Assembly (NCBI GenBank): GCA_028871595.1
Contig: JAGWMT010000001.1
Coordinates: 48,827-112,826 of the forward strand
DNA from: Elusimicrobiota bacterium
Lineage (GTDB): Bacteria > Elusimicrobiota > Elusimicrobia > UBA1565 > UBA9628
Direction: 5' to 3'
Length of the DNA: 64,000 nucleotides
The notes beneath the pieces are model-generated. The model saw only the letters and a program-made list of their open reading frames with translations. It ran no database searches and was not told where the DNA came from. Position numbers and translations under genes: made by a program. Positions 25,300 to 32,094 of this stretch are shown here, piece by piece; position 1 is the stretch's first letter; every line of letters starts with the position of its first letter.

Positions 25300-26370
25300 A
25301 TGACCACCCGAACGGCGGCCGGCTCCCGCTTTTTGTCGGCAAATGCGTTCCTGCAGGCGTGCGTCTCCCTCTCCCTCCTCGCGCCGGCGTGTCTCGCCGC
25401 CCCGTCCAAGGCCGCGCCCAAGCCGAGGGTCATCAAGTGGATCGTGGCGCATGACCGAGGCAACTCCTTCTTCACGGGCCTGCTCGATCGATTCGCCGCG
25501 GATGTGGCCAAGAAATCGGAGGGAGCGCTCAAGGTCGAGTACCTTCCGAGCCAGGCCTCGGACACGTCCCTGGACGATGACGCCTACCAGAAGGTGATCG
25601 AGGGCGCCGCCGACATGAGCCAACTGGACGCCTCGCGCGCCGGGGTCCCCGTTTTCCAGGCTCCCATGCTGTTCCGCAACTACGACCACGCGGAGGTCGT
25701 CTTCGAGGGTCCGGTCGGCAAGAAGCTCCTGAACGGCGTGGCCACCGACTCCCAGGGCCGCCTCGAAGGACTGGCCTTCGCGTACAGCGGCGGCTACCGC
25801 ATCTTGGTGGGCAGTCGCGCCGTCCGCCGTCTGTCGGATCTCAAGGGCGCCCGGGTGCGCCGCAACGCCGGGCCGGCGCGATTCCTGGGCGAGTTGGGGG
25901 CCAACCTCGTTGACCTGGGGCCGGAGAATCGGGAGCGGCCGATCGAAGGGATCCTCCAGGGGAAGCTCGACCTCGAGGAAACCGAGGTCAACCGGCTCGC
26001 CATCGTCGGCAAGGACCACCCCGAGTTCCTCAAGCGCTTGTCCTACATCAACCTCACCCGGCACCGCATGTACGTCACGGCGATCGTCGCCAACGTGAAG
26101 TTCTTGAAGAGTCTCCCCGAGGCCCAGCGGCTCATGCTGGAACGGGAGATCAAGAATCTCTCGGCGTGGGAGCGGAAACTTTCGGTGGACCTCGAGGCCA
26201 ACAACATCAAGACCCTGCAGTCCGGCGGGGCGAAGATCGTGACGCTTCCCGACTCGGAGAGGGCCAAGCTCGCCCAGGTGGCCAAGAAATTCCTGAGGGA
26301 GTTCCCCGAGCTCGCGGCCTCTGTCAAGGAAATCCAGGCCGTCCCCGACACGCGCCTGGCGCGTCAATAG
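25300..26370 (+). CDS. TRAP-type (DctP family) solute-binding protein, orphan 1
   Basis: This 356-residue periplasmic binding protein has an N-terminal signal region (hydrophobic to about residue 35, ending ACLAAPS). The DctP fold has the typical LPSQASDTSLDDDAYQKVIEGAADM stretch, then EVVFEGPVGKKLL and FAYSGGYRILVGSR, then a LKGARVRRNAGP loop with Arg residues that bind a carboxylate in this family. It should bind an organic anion or related solute outside the membrane. No DctQ or DctM membrane subunits are in the window, so the transporter is encoded elsewhere or the protein has another role. It is a paralogue of the gene at 27531 and has a leaderless promoter layout. Confidence 0.82.
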   Translation: MTTRTAAGSRFLSANAFLQACVSLSLLAPACLAAPSKAAPKPRVIKWIVAHDRGNSFFTGLLDRFAADVAKKSEGALKVEYLPSQASDTSLDDDAYQKVIEGAADMSQLDASRAGVPVFQAPMLFRNYDHAEVVFEGPVGKKLLNGVATDSQGRLEGLAFAYSGGYRILVGSRAVRRLSDLKGARVRRNAGPARFLGELGANLVDLGPENRERPIEGILQGKLDLEETEVNRLAIVGKDHPEFLKRLSYINLTRHRMYVTAIVANVKFLKSLPEAQRLMLEREIKNLSAWERKLSVDLEANNIKTLQSGGAKIVTLPDSERAKLAQVAKKFLREFPELAASVKEIQAVPDTRLARQ

Positions 26371-26381
26371 ACGCCGGGAGC

Positions 26382-27392
26382 TTACCGGGACGCGCCGGCC
26401 CGCTCGGCGGCTTTCTGCTTCGCCTCCAGGTCGGCCAAGACCTCGCCGCGCGTTCCTTTCAACAGGCCGCGCACCACCTCGATCTCGCGAGCGGCATGGG
26501 CGCTGATCGCAAGACAGTCCTTATTCAGGCGGGCGAGACGGACCGGGAGCGCCTGGCCGCCGAAGAGTCCACCGGCCTTCTTTTCGAGCGCTTCCTCCAG
26601 CGGACGGCAGGTCGCGGGTTCCGGGTCCAACAGCGCGCGGCACAACGGGTTGGCGCGGCACTTCTCGGGCGAGCCCCCGGCCTTCGCCGCGCGGTACAGG
26701 CCCGTCGCCACGCAGATCTCGGCGCCCGGAGTCTGGGTGTTCCCGGACCGATACGAGGTGCGGCAAAAATCCTCGCTGCCGAGGCCGAGCAGGGACTTCA
26801 TCTCCCACGCGCATTCCTTGTTGACGTAGCCGGGGCCGGGATGGGTCCAGCTCGCGATGTTGTCGCAGGCGAGCGGGTAGTCTCCCCGGGTCACCAGGGC
26901 GTCGCAGACCTGCGCGATGACGTCGGGGGGCGGCAGTTTCGGGGCGAGTTCGCACCAGCGCGCGCACGCCGCCGGAGCGGTTTTGTCCCGGGCCAGCAAG
27001 GCCGCGGAGAACTGCCCCATGCGGAAAAGACGGCTGCAAATACGCTGTCCGGACTCGGGACGTCCGGGCAGATCCGCCAGCGAGTCGCACGGCTCGGAAC
27101 GGCCCGAGACGAGCGCGCGGCACGTCTGACCGACGATCAACTCCGCGGCGAGAAGATCCCGCATTCCGAGGTCGTGCATGACGATGTCGGCGTCCAACCG
27201 GGGGACGAACGCGGGGCCGCCGGCCGCCAACTCGGCGCGAGTCTCGGCGCAGCGTCCGAAGGCCGCCTGAAGGCGATTCACATCCGCGAGCGCGGCGTCG
27301 ATCCGCTCCACCGGCGACGGTTGCTCCACGGCCGCTGCGGGCGCGCCCGACAAAACGAGAACGGCCACCGCCCGCGCCCACGACACACTCAC
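26382..27392 (-). CDS. Secreted Cys-rich protein (family member 3)
   Basis: This 336-residue protein has a signal peptide (VSWARAVAVLVLSGAPAAAV). Its mature part is rich in regularly spaced Cys residues and includes KCRANPLCRALLDPEPATC, the motif shared with the proteins at 22443 and 23605. The C-terminal 40 residues form a charged helix. Unknown function; disulfide-bonded periplasmic protein is inference. The start is GTG 27392, only 6 nt after a -10 hexamer. It lies convergent with the first DctP-like gene (12-nt gap) and divergent from the second. Confidence 0.62.
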   Translation of the reverse strand: MSVSWARAVAVLVLSGAPAAAVEQPSPVERIDAALADVNRLQAAFGRCAETRAELAAGGPAFVPRLDADIVMHDLGMRDLLAAELIVGQTCRALVSGRSEPCDSLADLPGRPESGQRICSRLFRMGQFSAALLARDKTAPAACARWCELAPKLPPPDVIAQVCDALVTRGDYPLACDNIASWTHPGPGYVNKECAWEMKSLLGLGSEDFCRTSYRSGNTQTPGAEICVATGLYRAAKAGGSPEKCRANPLCRALLDPEPATCRPLEEALEKKAGGLFGGQALPVRLARLNKDCLAISAHAAREIEVVRGLLKGTRGEVLADLEAKQKAAERAGASR

Positions 27393-27398
27393 CCCGCC

Positions 27399-27427
27399 AA
27401 TCTATATAAAGCACGGGCGAGCGTCAA
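27399..27427 (-). promoter_or_regulatory. Promoter of Cys-rich protein gene 3
   Basis: On the minus strand TTGACG (27427-27422), a 17-nt spacer and TAGATT (27404-27399) end 6 nt before the GTG at 27392. It is another leaderless-type arrangement, here with a GTG start. Confidence 0.65.
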
Positions 27428-27466
27428 GCGCTGCGCGGAGCCGGGCGTCACACAGCGCAATCCACC

Positions 27467-27495
27467 TTGACAGGTCCAGAAATTGGAGCTATCCT
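27467..27495 (+). promoter_or_regulatory. Promoter of the second DctP-like gene
   Basis: TTGACA (27467-27472), a 17-nt spacer and TATCCT (27490-27495). The predicted leader is about 29 nt and contains AGGGG about 7 nt before ATG 27531, so this gene has a normal leader. Confidence 0.8.
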
Positions 27496-27530
27496 AGCTC
27501 GAGAATCACGACATATACAGGGGAAATCAT

Positions 27531-28610
27531 ATGAACCGCCGATCCCAAGAGATCCTTGTCCTTTCAGCCGTTCTGATCTCGTTGGCCGCGCCGGCCCGGG
27601 CGGCGACGTACAAGATCCATTGGTATCTCGGCCACCAAAACCTCGACTACTTCGAGGAGGCCGCGAAGGATTTCAAGAAGACCGTCGAGGCCGGCACCAA
27701 GGGAGACGTCACGGTGGACATCGTCCTGCAGGCGACGGACGACGCGCGCCCCGGCCAGCCGTCCGACGTCGCGGCCAAGGTCGCCAGCGGCGAGGTCGAG
27801 ATGGGCCATTCTTTCGTCGACGTCATGGGCTCGGTGGATCCGCGCTACCACGCCTTCGAGTCCCCCTATCTCTTCCGCGACTACCGGCACATGGAAGGGG
27901 TCTTCGAGGGCCCGGTGGGTTCCGAGCTCCTCGCCGACCTCCGCACCCGCGGCATCGAGGGCCTGTCCTTCACCTACAGCGGCGGAGCCAACGGCGTGGC
28001 GACGACGAACCGCGAACTGCGCTCCCCCGAGGACCTCAAGGGTCTCAAGATCGGCTGCTACGGCGACGCGGTCGATGAGGCCTGGCTTAAGACGCTGGGC
28101 GCGACCCCGGTCCCCCTCGCCCACAGGATCGACTCCATCGACAAGATGGCGCGCGGCGGCGAGCTGGACGGAGTCGTCATCACGTGGCGCAACCTGGAGC
28201 GCGAGTCGCTCGACACGACCTTCAACTACTTCAGCCTCCCGAATTCCTCGTACCTGGTCAGCGTGACCTACATCAACAAGAAGTACTTCGAGGGCTTGCC
28301 GAAGGCCTACCGCGACCTGATCTCCCGCGCCTCGGTGGAGGCGGGACGCATCGAGCGCGCCCGCACCATCGAGCTCAACGAGGACGCGCGCCGCGAGATG
28401 ACCAGCAAGGGCGTTCGCGCCGTCTACCTCACGGCGGCCAACCGCGACCGTTTTGCCCAAGCGCTCGTGCCCGCCTACGCCCAGATCGACAAGGTCCTCG
28501 GCCGCGATCTCGTGCAGAAGATCAAGGACACGAAGGACGCCGCCGTCAGCCCCTTGATTCCCGAGGCCATCGCGCGCGTCGAGCGCGTGAAATCCGGGGG
28601 AGCCAACTGA
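27531..28610 (+). CDS. TRAP-type (DctP family) solute-binding protein, orphan 2
   Basis: This 359-residue periplasmic protein has a signal peptide ending APARAAT. It has the same layout as the gene at 25300: ASGEVEMGHSFVDVMGS, then GVFEGPVGSELL, FTYSGGANGVATTN, and SPEDLKGLKIGCYGDAVDEAWLKTLGATPVPL, which is the conserved ligand-binding loop of DctP proteins. No TRAP membrane genes are adjacent. A TPR protein gene follows with a 4-nt overlap, so the pair is co-expressed. It may serve as a sensor or scaffold input, which is inference. Confidence 0.85.
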   Translation: MNRRSQEILVLSAVLISLAAPARAATYKIHWYLGHQNLDYFEEAAKDFKKTVEAGTKGDVTVDIVLQATDDARPGQPSDVAAKVASGEVEMGHSFVDVMGSVDPRYHAFESPYLFRDYRHMEGVFEGPVGSELLADLRTRGIEGLSFTYSGGANGVATTNRELRSPEDLKGLKIGCYGDAVDEAWLKTLGATPVPLAHRIDSIDKMARGGELDGVVITWRNLERESLDTTFNYFSLPNSSYLVSVTYINKKYFEGLPKAYRDLISRASVEAGRIERARTIELNEDARREMTSKGVRAVYLTAANRDRFAQALVPAYAQIDKVLGRDLVQKIKDTKDAAVSPLIPEAIARVERVKSGGAN

Positions 28611-30079
28611 CCGTTCGCGCGGGACTCGTCCTCCTCCTCCTCCTCTGCTCCACCCTGGCCGCGGCGGCCGCGCCTGACGACTCGGCCGCCGCCCTGAGGG
28701 CGCGCGTGGCGTCCGAGCTCAACGGCGCCAATCCGTGGCGCGCTCTGCGCCTGGCCCGTCAATGGGCCTCCCTCCCCGGCCTGGCCGGCGGCGAGCGCGC
28801 CGACGCGCTGATCCAGGAGGCCCGCTCCTGCGCGGAGATCGGCGATTACGCGGGAGCCGAAACGGCGCTGTCGCAGGCGCTGAAGGCCCGTCCCGGCGAT
28901 CCCGAGGCCTCCTACCTGCTGGCCGAGGCGACGCGCGACCGCCCGGAACAAGCCCTGGCGCGGGCCGAGGCCGCGGCCAAAGCCGCGGGCCCGACGCGGC
29001 GCCGGACGGCGGCTTACCGACTTGCCGCCCAGATCCGCCTGGATCTCGGCGACCGCGACGGGGCGCGAAAGGACCTCGACCGCGCCCTGGAACTCTCCCC
29101 CGACGACGTCGCCGCGCTCGCCCTGGCGTCGGCCGCGCGCCGCGCGGAGCCCGGAACGGCCGTGAAGCTCGCGAAAGCCGCGTGCGTCGCCGCCGACTCC
29201 CAGCCGGCCTGGCGCCGCTCGTCGGCCGAACGGGTCTGCGCGCGCGCCCTCGCCGACGCGAAGGACTACGCCGGCGCGATGGCCGCGCTGGGGAAAGCCC
29301 TTTCCCTGGATCTCGACGACTCGGACACGCTGAGGGAAATGCTCCGCGTGCGCCGGCTCAGCCCCACCGAGGCCCTCCCGCCCGTCGCCGCGGCCTCCCC
29401 CGTTTCAAGCCCCGCGCCGTCTCAGGCGAGACGCGCGCTGGCCGAGGACCCGGACGACCTGACGGCCCTCGCGGCGCTCTTCGAGGCCGAGCGGGACGCG
29501 GGACACGAAAATGAGGCCGCCGCCCTCGCCGAGCGCTTCACTTCGTCGATCCGCCGCTCCGACGACTGGCAGCGACTCGACGCCTACCGCCGCAGCGCCC
29601 AGCAATGGATCGACCTTAAGAAGCCGAAGAACGCGATCGGCAGCCTGTTCCGCGCCGAGGACCTCGACGCCGCGTCCGTTCCCAACGAGAAGTTGATCGT
29701 CAAGGCGTCGGGGCAGGCCGTCGAGGGGCCTATCTCGGAGGCCTACGACGCCGCGGCCAAGCTCCGCCTCGCGCTCGGCGACCCGGCCGGAGCCGACGCG
29801 ACTCTCGAGCGCGGACTGGAACTTTCCCCCGAAAGCCAATACCTGCTTCAGCTCATGATCGAGCGGAAACTGGCCGAAGACAAGCCGCTCGCGGCGCTTC
29901 CGTACGCGGAACGGATGGTCGCGGCCGCCCAGAAGGCGGCACAGCCGTCCTCCTGGAACCCCGAGAAGCGCGGCGTGGTCGCCGGCGCCGACGCCGCGCG
30001 CGAGGGCGACCTCGCGAACGCGCGCCAAACCCTTGAGATGGTGCGCAAGGCCATCGCCGCGATGAAATCCCGGCCGTAG
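28607..30079 (+). CDS. Secreted TPR-repeat protein with apparent CTG start
   Basis: The 490-residue product has a signal peptide (TVRAGLVLLLLLCSTLAAAAA) and then multiple tetratricopeptide-like helix pairs, such as GDYAGAETALSQALKARPGDPE and GDRDGARKDLDRALELSPDD, through to residue 470. It should act as a periplasmic scaffold. In this frame no ATG, GTG or TTG occurs between the upstream coding region and the signal peptide. The best start is CTG at 28607, which overlaps the TGA of the DctP-like gene as CTGA, mirroring the ATGA/GTGA coupling used elsewhere here. Confidence 0.7.
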   Translation: MTVRAGLVLLLLLCSTLAAAAAPDDSAAALRARVASELNGANPWRALRLARQWASLPGLAGGERADALIQEARSCAEIGDYAGAETALSQALKARPGDPEASYLLAEATRDRPEQALARAEAAAKAAGPTRRRTAAYRLAAQIRLDLGDRDGARKDLDRALELSPDDVAALALASAARRAEPGTAVKLAKAACVAADSQPAWRRSSAERVCARALADAKDYAGAMAALGKALSLDLDDSDTLREMLRVRRLSPTEALPPVAAASPVSSPAPSQARRALAEDPDDLTALAALFEAERDAGHENEAAALAERFTSSIRRSDDWQRLDAYRRSAQQWIDLKKPKNAIGSLFRAEDLDAASVPNEKLIVKASGQAVEGPISEAYDAAAKLRLALGDPAGADATLERGLELSPESQYLLQLMIERKLAEDKPLAALPYAERMVAAAQKAAQPSSWNPEKRGVVAGADAAREGDLANARQTLEMVRKAIAAMKSRP

Positions 30080-30125
30080 ATCCGCGGATTCGTCCTCGCT
30101 CCGACGGTCCTTGCCCTTTCTCCAT

Positions 30126-30147
30126 TATGTCTATTTTTTTAGACATA
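30126..30147. repeat. AT-rich perfect palindrome upstream of purF
   Basis: TATGTCTA (30126-30133), a loop of six T and TAGACATA (30140-30147) form a perfect 8-bp inverted repeat in otherwise GC-rich DNA, 47 nt after the TPR stop and about 75 nt before the purF -10. It could be a terminator for the upstream operon or an operator for purF. The rest of the 30080-30232 gap shows nothing else clear. Confidence 0.5.
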
Positions 30148-30220
30148 TATTGCGAACGTCGAAATAGTCCGCGCGTCGGCGACGGGACGGCGCGGCACGA
30201 AAAACACCACGAAAGAGAGT

Positions 30221-30226
30221 TATACT
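30221..30226 (+). promoter_or_regulatory. -10 element of purF
   Basis: Perfect TATACT ends 6 nt before the purF ATG. The -35 region is poor (CGAAAA). The purF N-terminus is fixed by its catalytic Cys2, so this is a firm example of a -10 element placed for leaderless transcription. Confidence 0.65.
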
Positions 30227-30232
30227 TTCGGC

Positions 30233-31606
30233 ATGTGCGGAATCTTCGCCGTCGCGGGACGTCCGGACGCCGCCGAACTGACCCAATTGGGGCTGTTCGC
30301 CCTGCAGCATCGCGGCCAGGAGTCGGCGGGCATCGTGACCGTCGGCCGGAACGGCGCGTTCAACACGCGCATCGGCATGGGACTCGTGTCGGAGGTGTTC
30401 GCCGAGGGCACGACCGCGCTCGAGGGCCGCACGGCGATCGGACACGTGCGCTATGCCACCACCGGCGCCAGCCACCTCAAGAACGCCCAGCCCCTGGTCT
30501 ATAAGACCGTCCACGGCCCCGTCGCCATCGCCCACAACGGCAACCTGACGAACGCCAACCAGCTCAAGGCCAAGCTGGAAGGGCGCGGCGCCATCTTCCA
30601 GTCGTCCACGGACTCCGAGGTCATCGTCCACCTGCTGGCGCGCCAGGACGGCCCCATCGAGGACGCTTTGATCGCCAGCCTGCGCCAGGTCGAAGGCGCC
30701 TACTCGCTCCTGCTGCTGACGCCCGAGAAAATCGTCGCCGTCCGGGACCCGTACGGCTTCCGGCCGCTGATCCTGGGCCGCCTCGGCGCGACCCACGTGT
30801 TCGCGTCCGAGACGTCGGGCCTCAACCTGGTGGGCGCCGAGGTCGTGCGGGAACTGGAGCCGGGCGAGATGGTCATCGTCGAGGAAGGAAAGCTCACGGC
30901 GCTGAAGCCGTTCACGCCCGCGCCCGCGCCGGCGCGCTGCGTGTTCGAGCAGGTGTATTTCGCGCGCCCCGATTCGATGATCTTCGGACGCGGCGTGCAG
31001 GCGGCGCGGCGCGACCTGGGCCGGGCCCTGGCGCGCGAGATGGCGGGCGTGAAGGCCGACGTCGTCGTCCCCGTTCCGGACTCCGGCGTGTCCGCGGCCC
31101 TGGGCTTCTCCGAGGTGTCCGGCATCCCGTTCGAAATGGGCCTGGTGCGTTCGCATTACGTCAGCCGCACCTTCATCAAGCCCACGCAGGAGCTGCGGGA
31201 GAAGGCCGCGATGCTCAAGCTCGCCCCCGTGCCCGAGGCGCTGCGCGGCAAGCGCGTCCTGCTCATCGACGACTCCATCGTGCGCGGGACCACGTCCAAG
31301 AAGATCTGCAAGAGCCTGCGCGAGGCGGGGGCCCGGGAGATCCATATGGGGATCACCAGCCCGCCGATCGTCTCTCCCTGCTACTACGGCATCGACACGC
31401 CGCGCACGGCCGAGCTCATCGCCAACGTCCACTCCCAGGACGAGATCCGAAAATTCCTGGGCGTCGACACCTTGCATCACCTGAGCCTGCAGGGCATGCT
31501 CCGCGCCGTCGGCAAGGGAGACGAGTCCGGCTGGTGCACGGCCTGCTTCACCCGGCGCTACCCGACGCCGATCCCCGACTACCAGGTCGCCGAAGCGGTG
31601 AAGTGA
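30233..31606 (+). CDS. purF: Amidophosphoribosyltransferase
   Basis: The 457-residue enzyme of the first committed step of purine synthesis makes phosphoribosylamine from PRPP and glutamine. The sequence begins MCGIFAVAG, so the catalytic Cys is residue 2 and no propeptide is present. The glutaminase half has QHRGQESAGI and AIAHNGNLTN. The phosphoribosyltransferase half has VVPVPDSG and the PRPP loop RVLLIDDSIVRGTT. The gene stands apart from the other pur clusters and is followed after 1 nt by a small membrane protein gene. Leaderless promoter layout. Confidence 0.97.
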   Translation: MCGIFAVAGRPDAAELTQLGLFALQHRGQESAGIVTVGRNGAFNTRIGMGLVSEVFAEGTTALEGRTAIGHVRYATTGASHLKNAQPLVYKTVHGPVAIAHNGNLTNANQLKAKLEGRGAIFQSSTDSEVIVHLLARQDGPIEDALIASLRQVEGAYSLLLLTPEKIVAVRDPYGFRPLILGRLGATHVFASETSGLNLVGAEVVRELEPGEMVIVEEGKLTALKPFTPAPAPARCVFEQVYFARPDSMIFGRGVQAARRDLGRALAREMAGVKADVVVPVPDSGVSAALGFSEVSGIPFEMGLVRSHYVSRTFIKPTQELREKAAMLKLAPVPEALRGKRVLLIDDSIVRGTTSKKICKSLREAGAREIHMGITSPPIVSPCYYGIDTPRTAELIANVHSQDEIRKFLGVDTLHHLSLQGMLRAVGKGDESGWCTACFTRRYPTPIPDYQVAEAVK

Positions 31607-31607
31607 C

Positions 31608-32036
31608 GTGCCGTCGCCCCGGGCCTTCTCGTCGCGCAAAAGCGAGCCGTTCGACTGGCCCTTGTTCCTGCGCCGCTTCCCGTTCCAGCCGGTTCCTCTC
31701 TGGCTGCTGCTGAACGCGCTCGCCGGGCCTCTCGCCCGCGCGTTCCCCGCCCTCACCCGCGCCGCCTGCCAGGGCACGTTGCGCGCGTCGTTGACGTCCG
31801 CGGAGCTGGTCGTCTATACCGCCGCGGTCCCGGCGGCGGTCACGACGGCGTTCTATCTGGCCGTCGGCCGGCGGCGAATCGAAAAGAAGGACCACCGGCT
31901 GATCGCCGACATGACGTTCGGGCTGATGCTGGCCCTCTCCGTCGTGGACGGCGGACTGCTGGCCGCACGCATCCACGCTCAATGGCCCGTGCTTCGACCG
32001 GGCTTGACGGCGATTCGCGCCGCCTGCTGGCCCTGA
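31608..32036 (+). CDS. Hypothetical membrane protein downstream of purF
   Basis: This 142-residue protein has GTG at 31608, one nucleotide after the purF stop. It has an amphipathic start (RRFPFQPVPLW), a hydrophobic segment near 30-48, a second near 68-88 and a third near 100-120, giving about three membrane helices. No family is recognised. The close coupling to purF suggests co-expression, but there is no evidence for a metabolic role. Confidence 0.55.
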   Translation: MPSPRAFSSRKSEPFDWPLFLRRFPFQPVPLWLLLNALAGPLARAFPALTRAACQGTLRASLTSAELVVYTAAVPAAVTTAFYLAVGRRRIEKKDHRLIADMTFGLMLALSVVDGGLLAARIHAQWPVLRPGLTAIRAACWP

Positions 32037-32058
32037 TCGGGGGGCCGTCGCCGGGGTC

Positions 32059-32087
32059 TTGCCAATTTTCGGTGGACGGGCTACAGT
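32059..32087 (+). promoter_or_regulatory. Promoter of the PilB-like gene
   Basis: TTGCCA (32059-32064), a 17-nt spacer and TACAGT (32082-32087) end 7 nt before ATG 32095. The TTG of the -35 is also an in-frame start codon, but transcription from this promoter excludes it. Confidence 0.75.
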
Positions 32088-32094
32088 TAGCCCT

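Noticed and set aside
25300..28610. Complete TRAP transporter
   Set aside because: Two binding proteins are clear, but no DctQ- or DctM-like membrane gene exists in the gaps or on the other strand.
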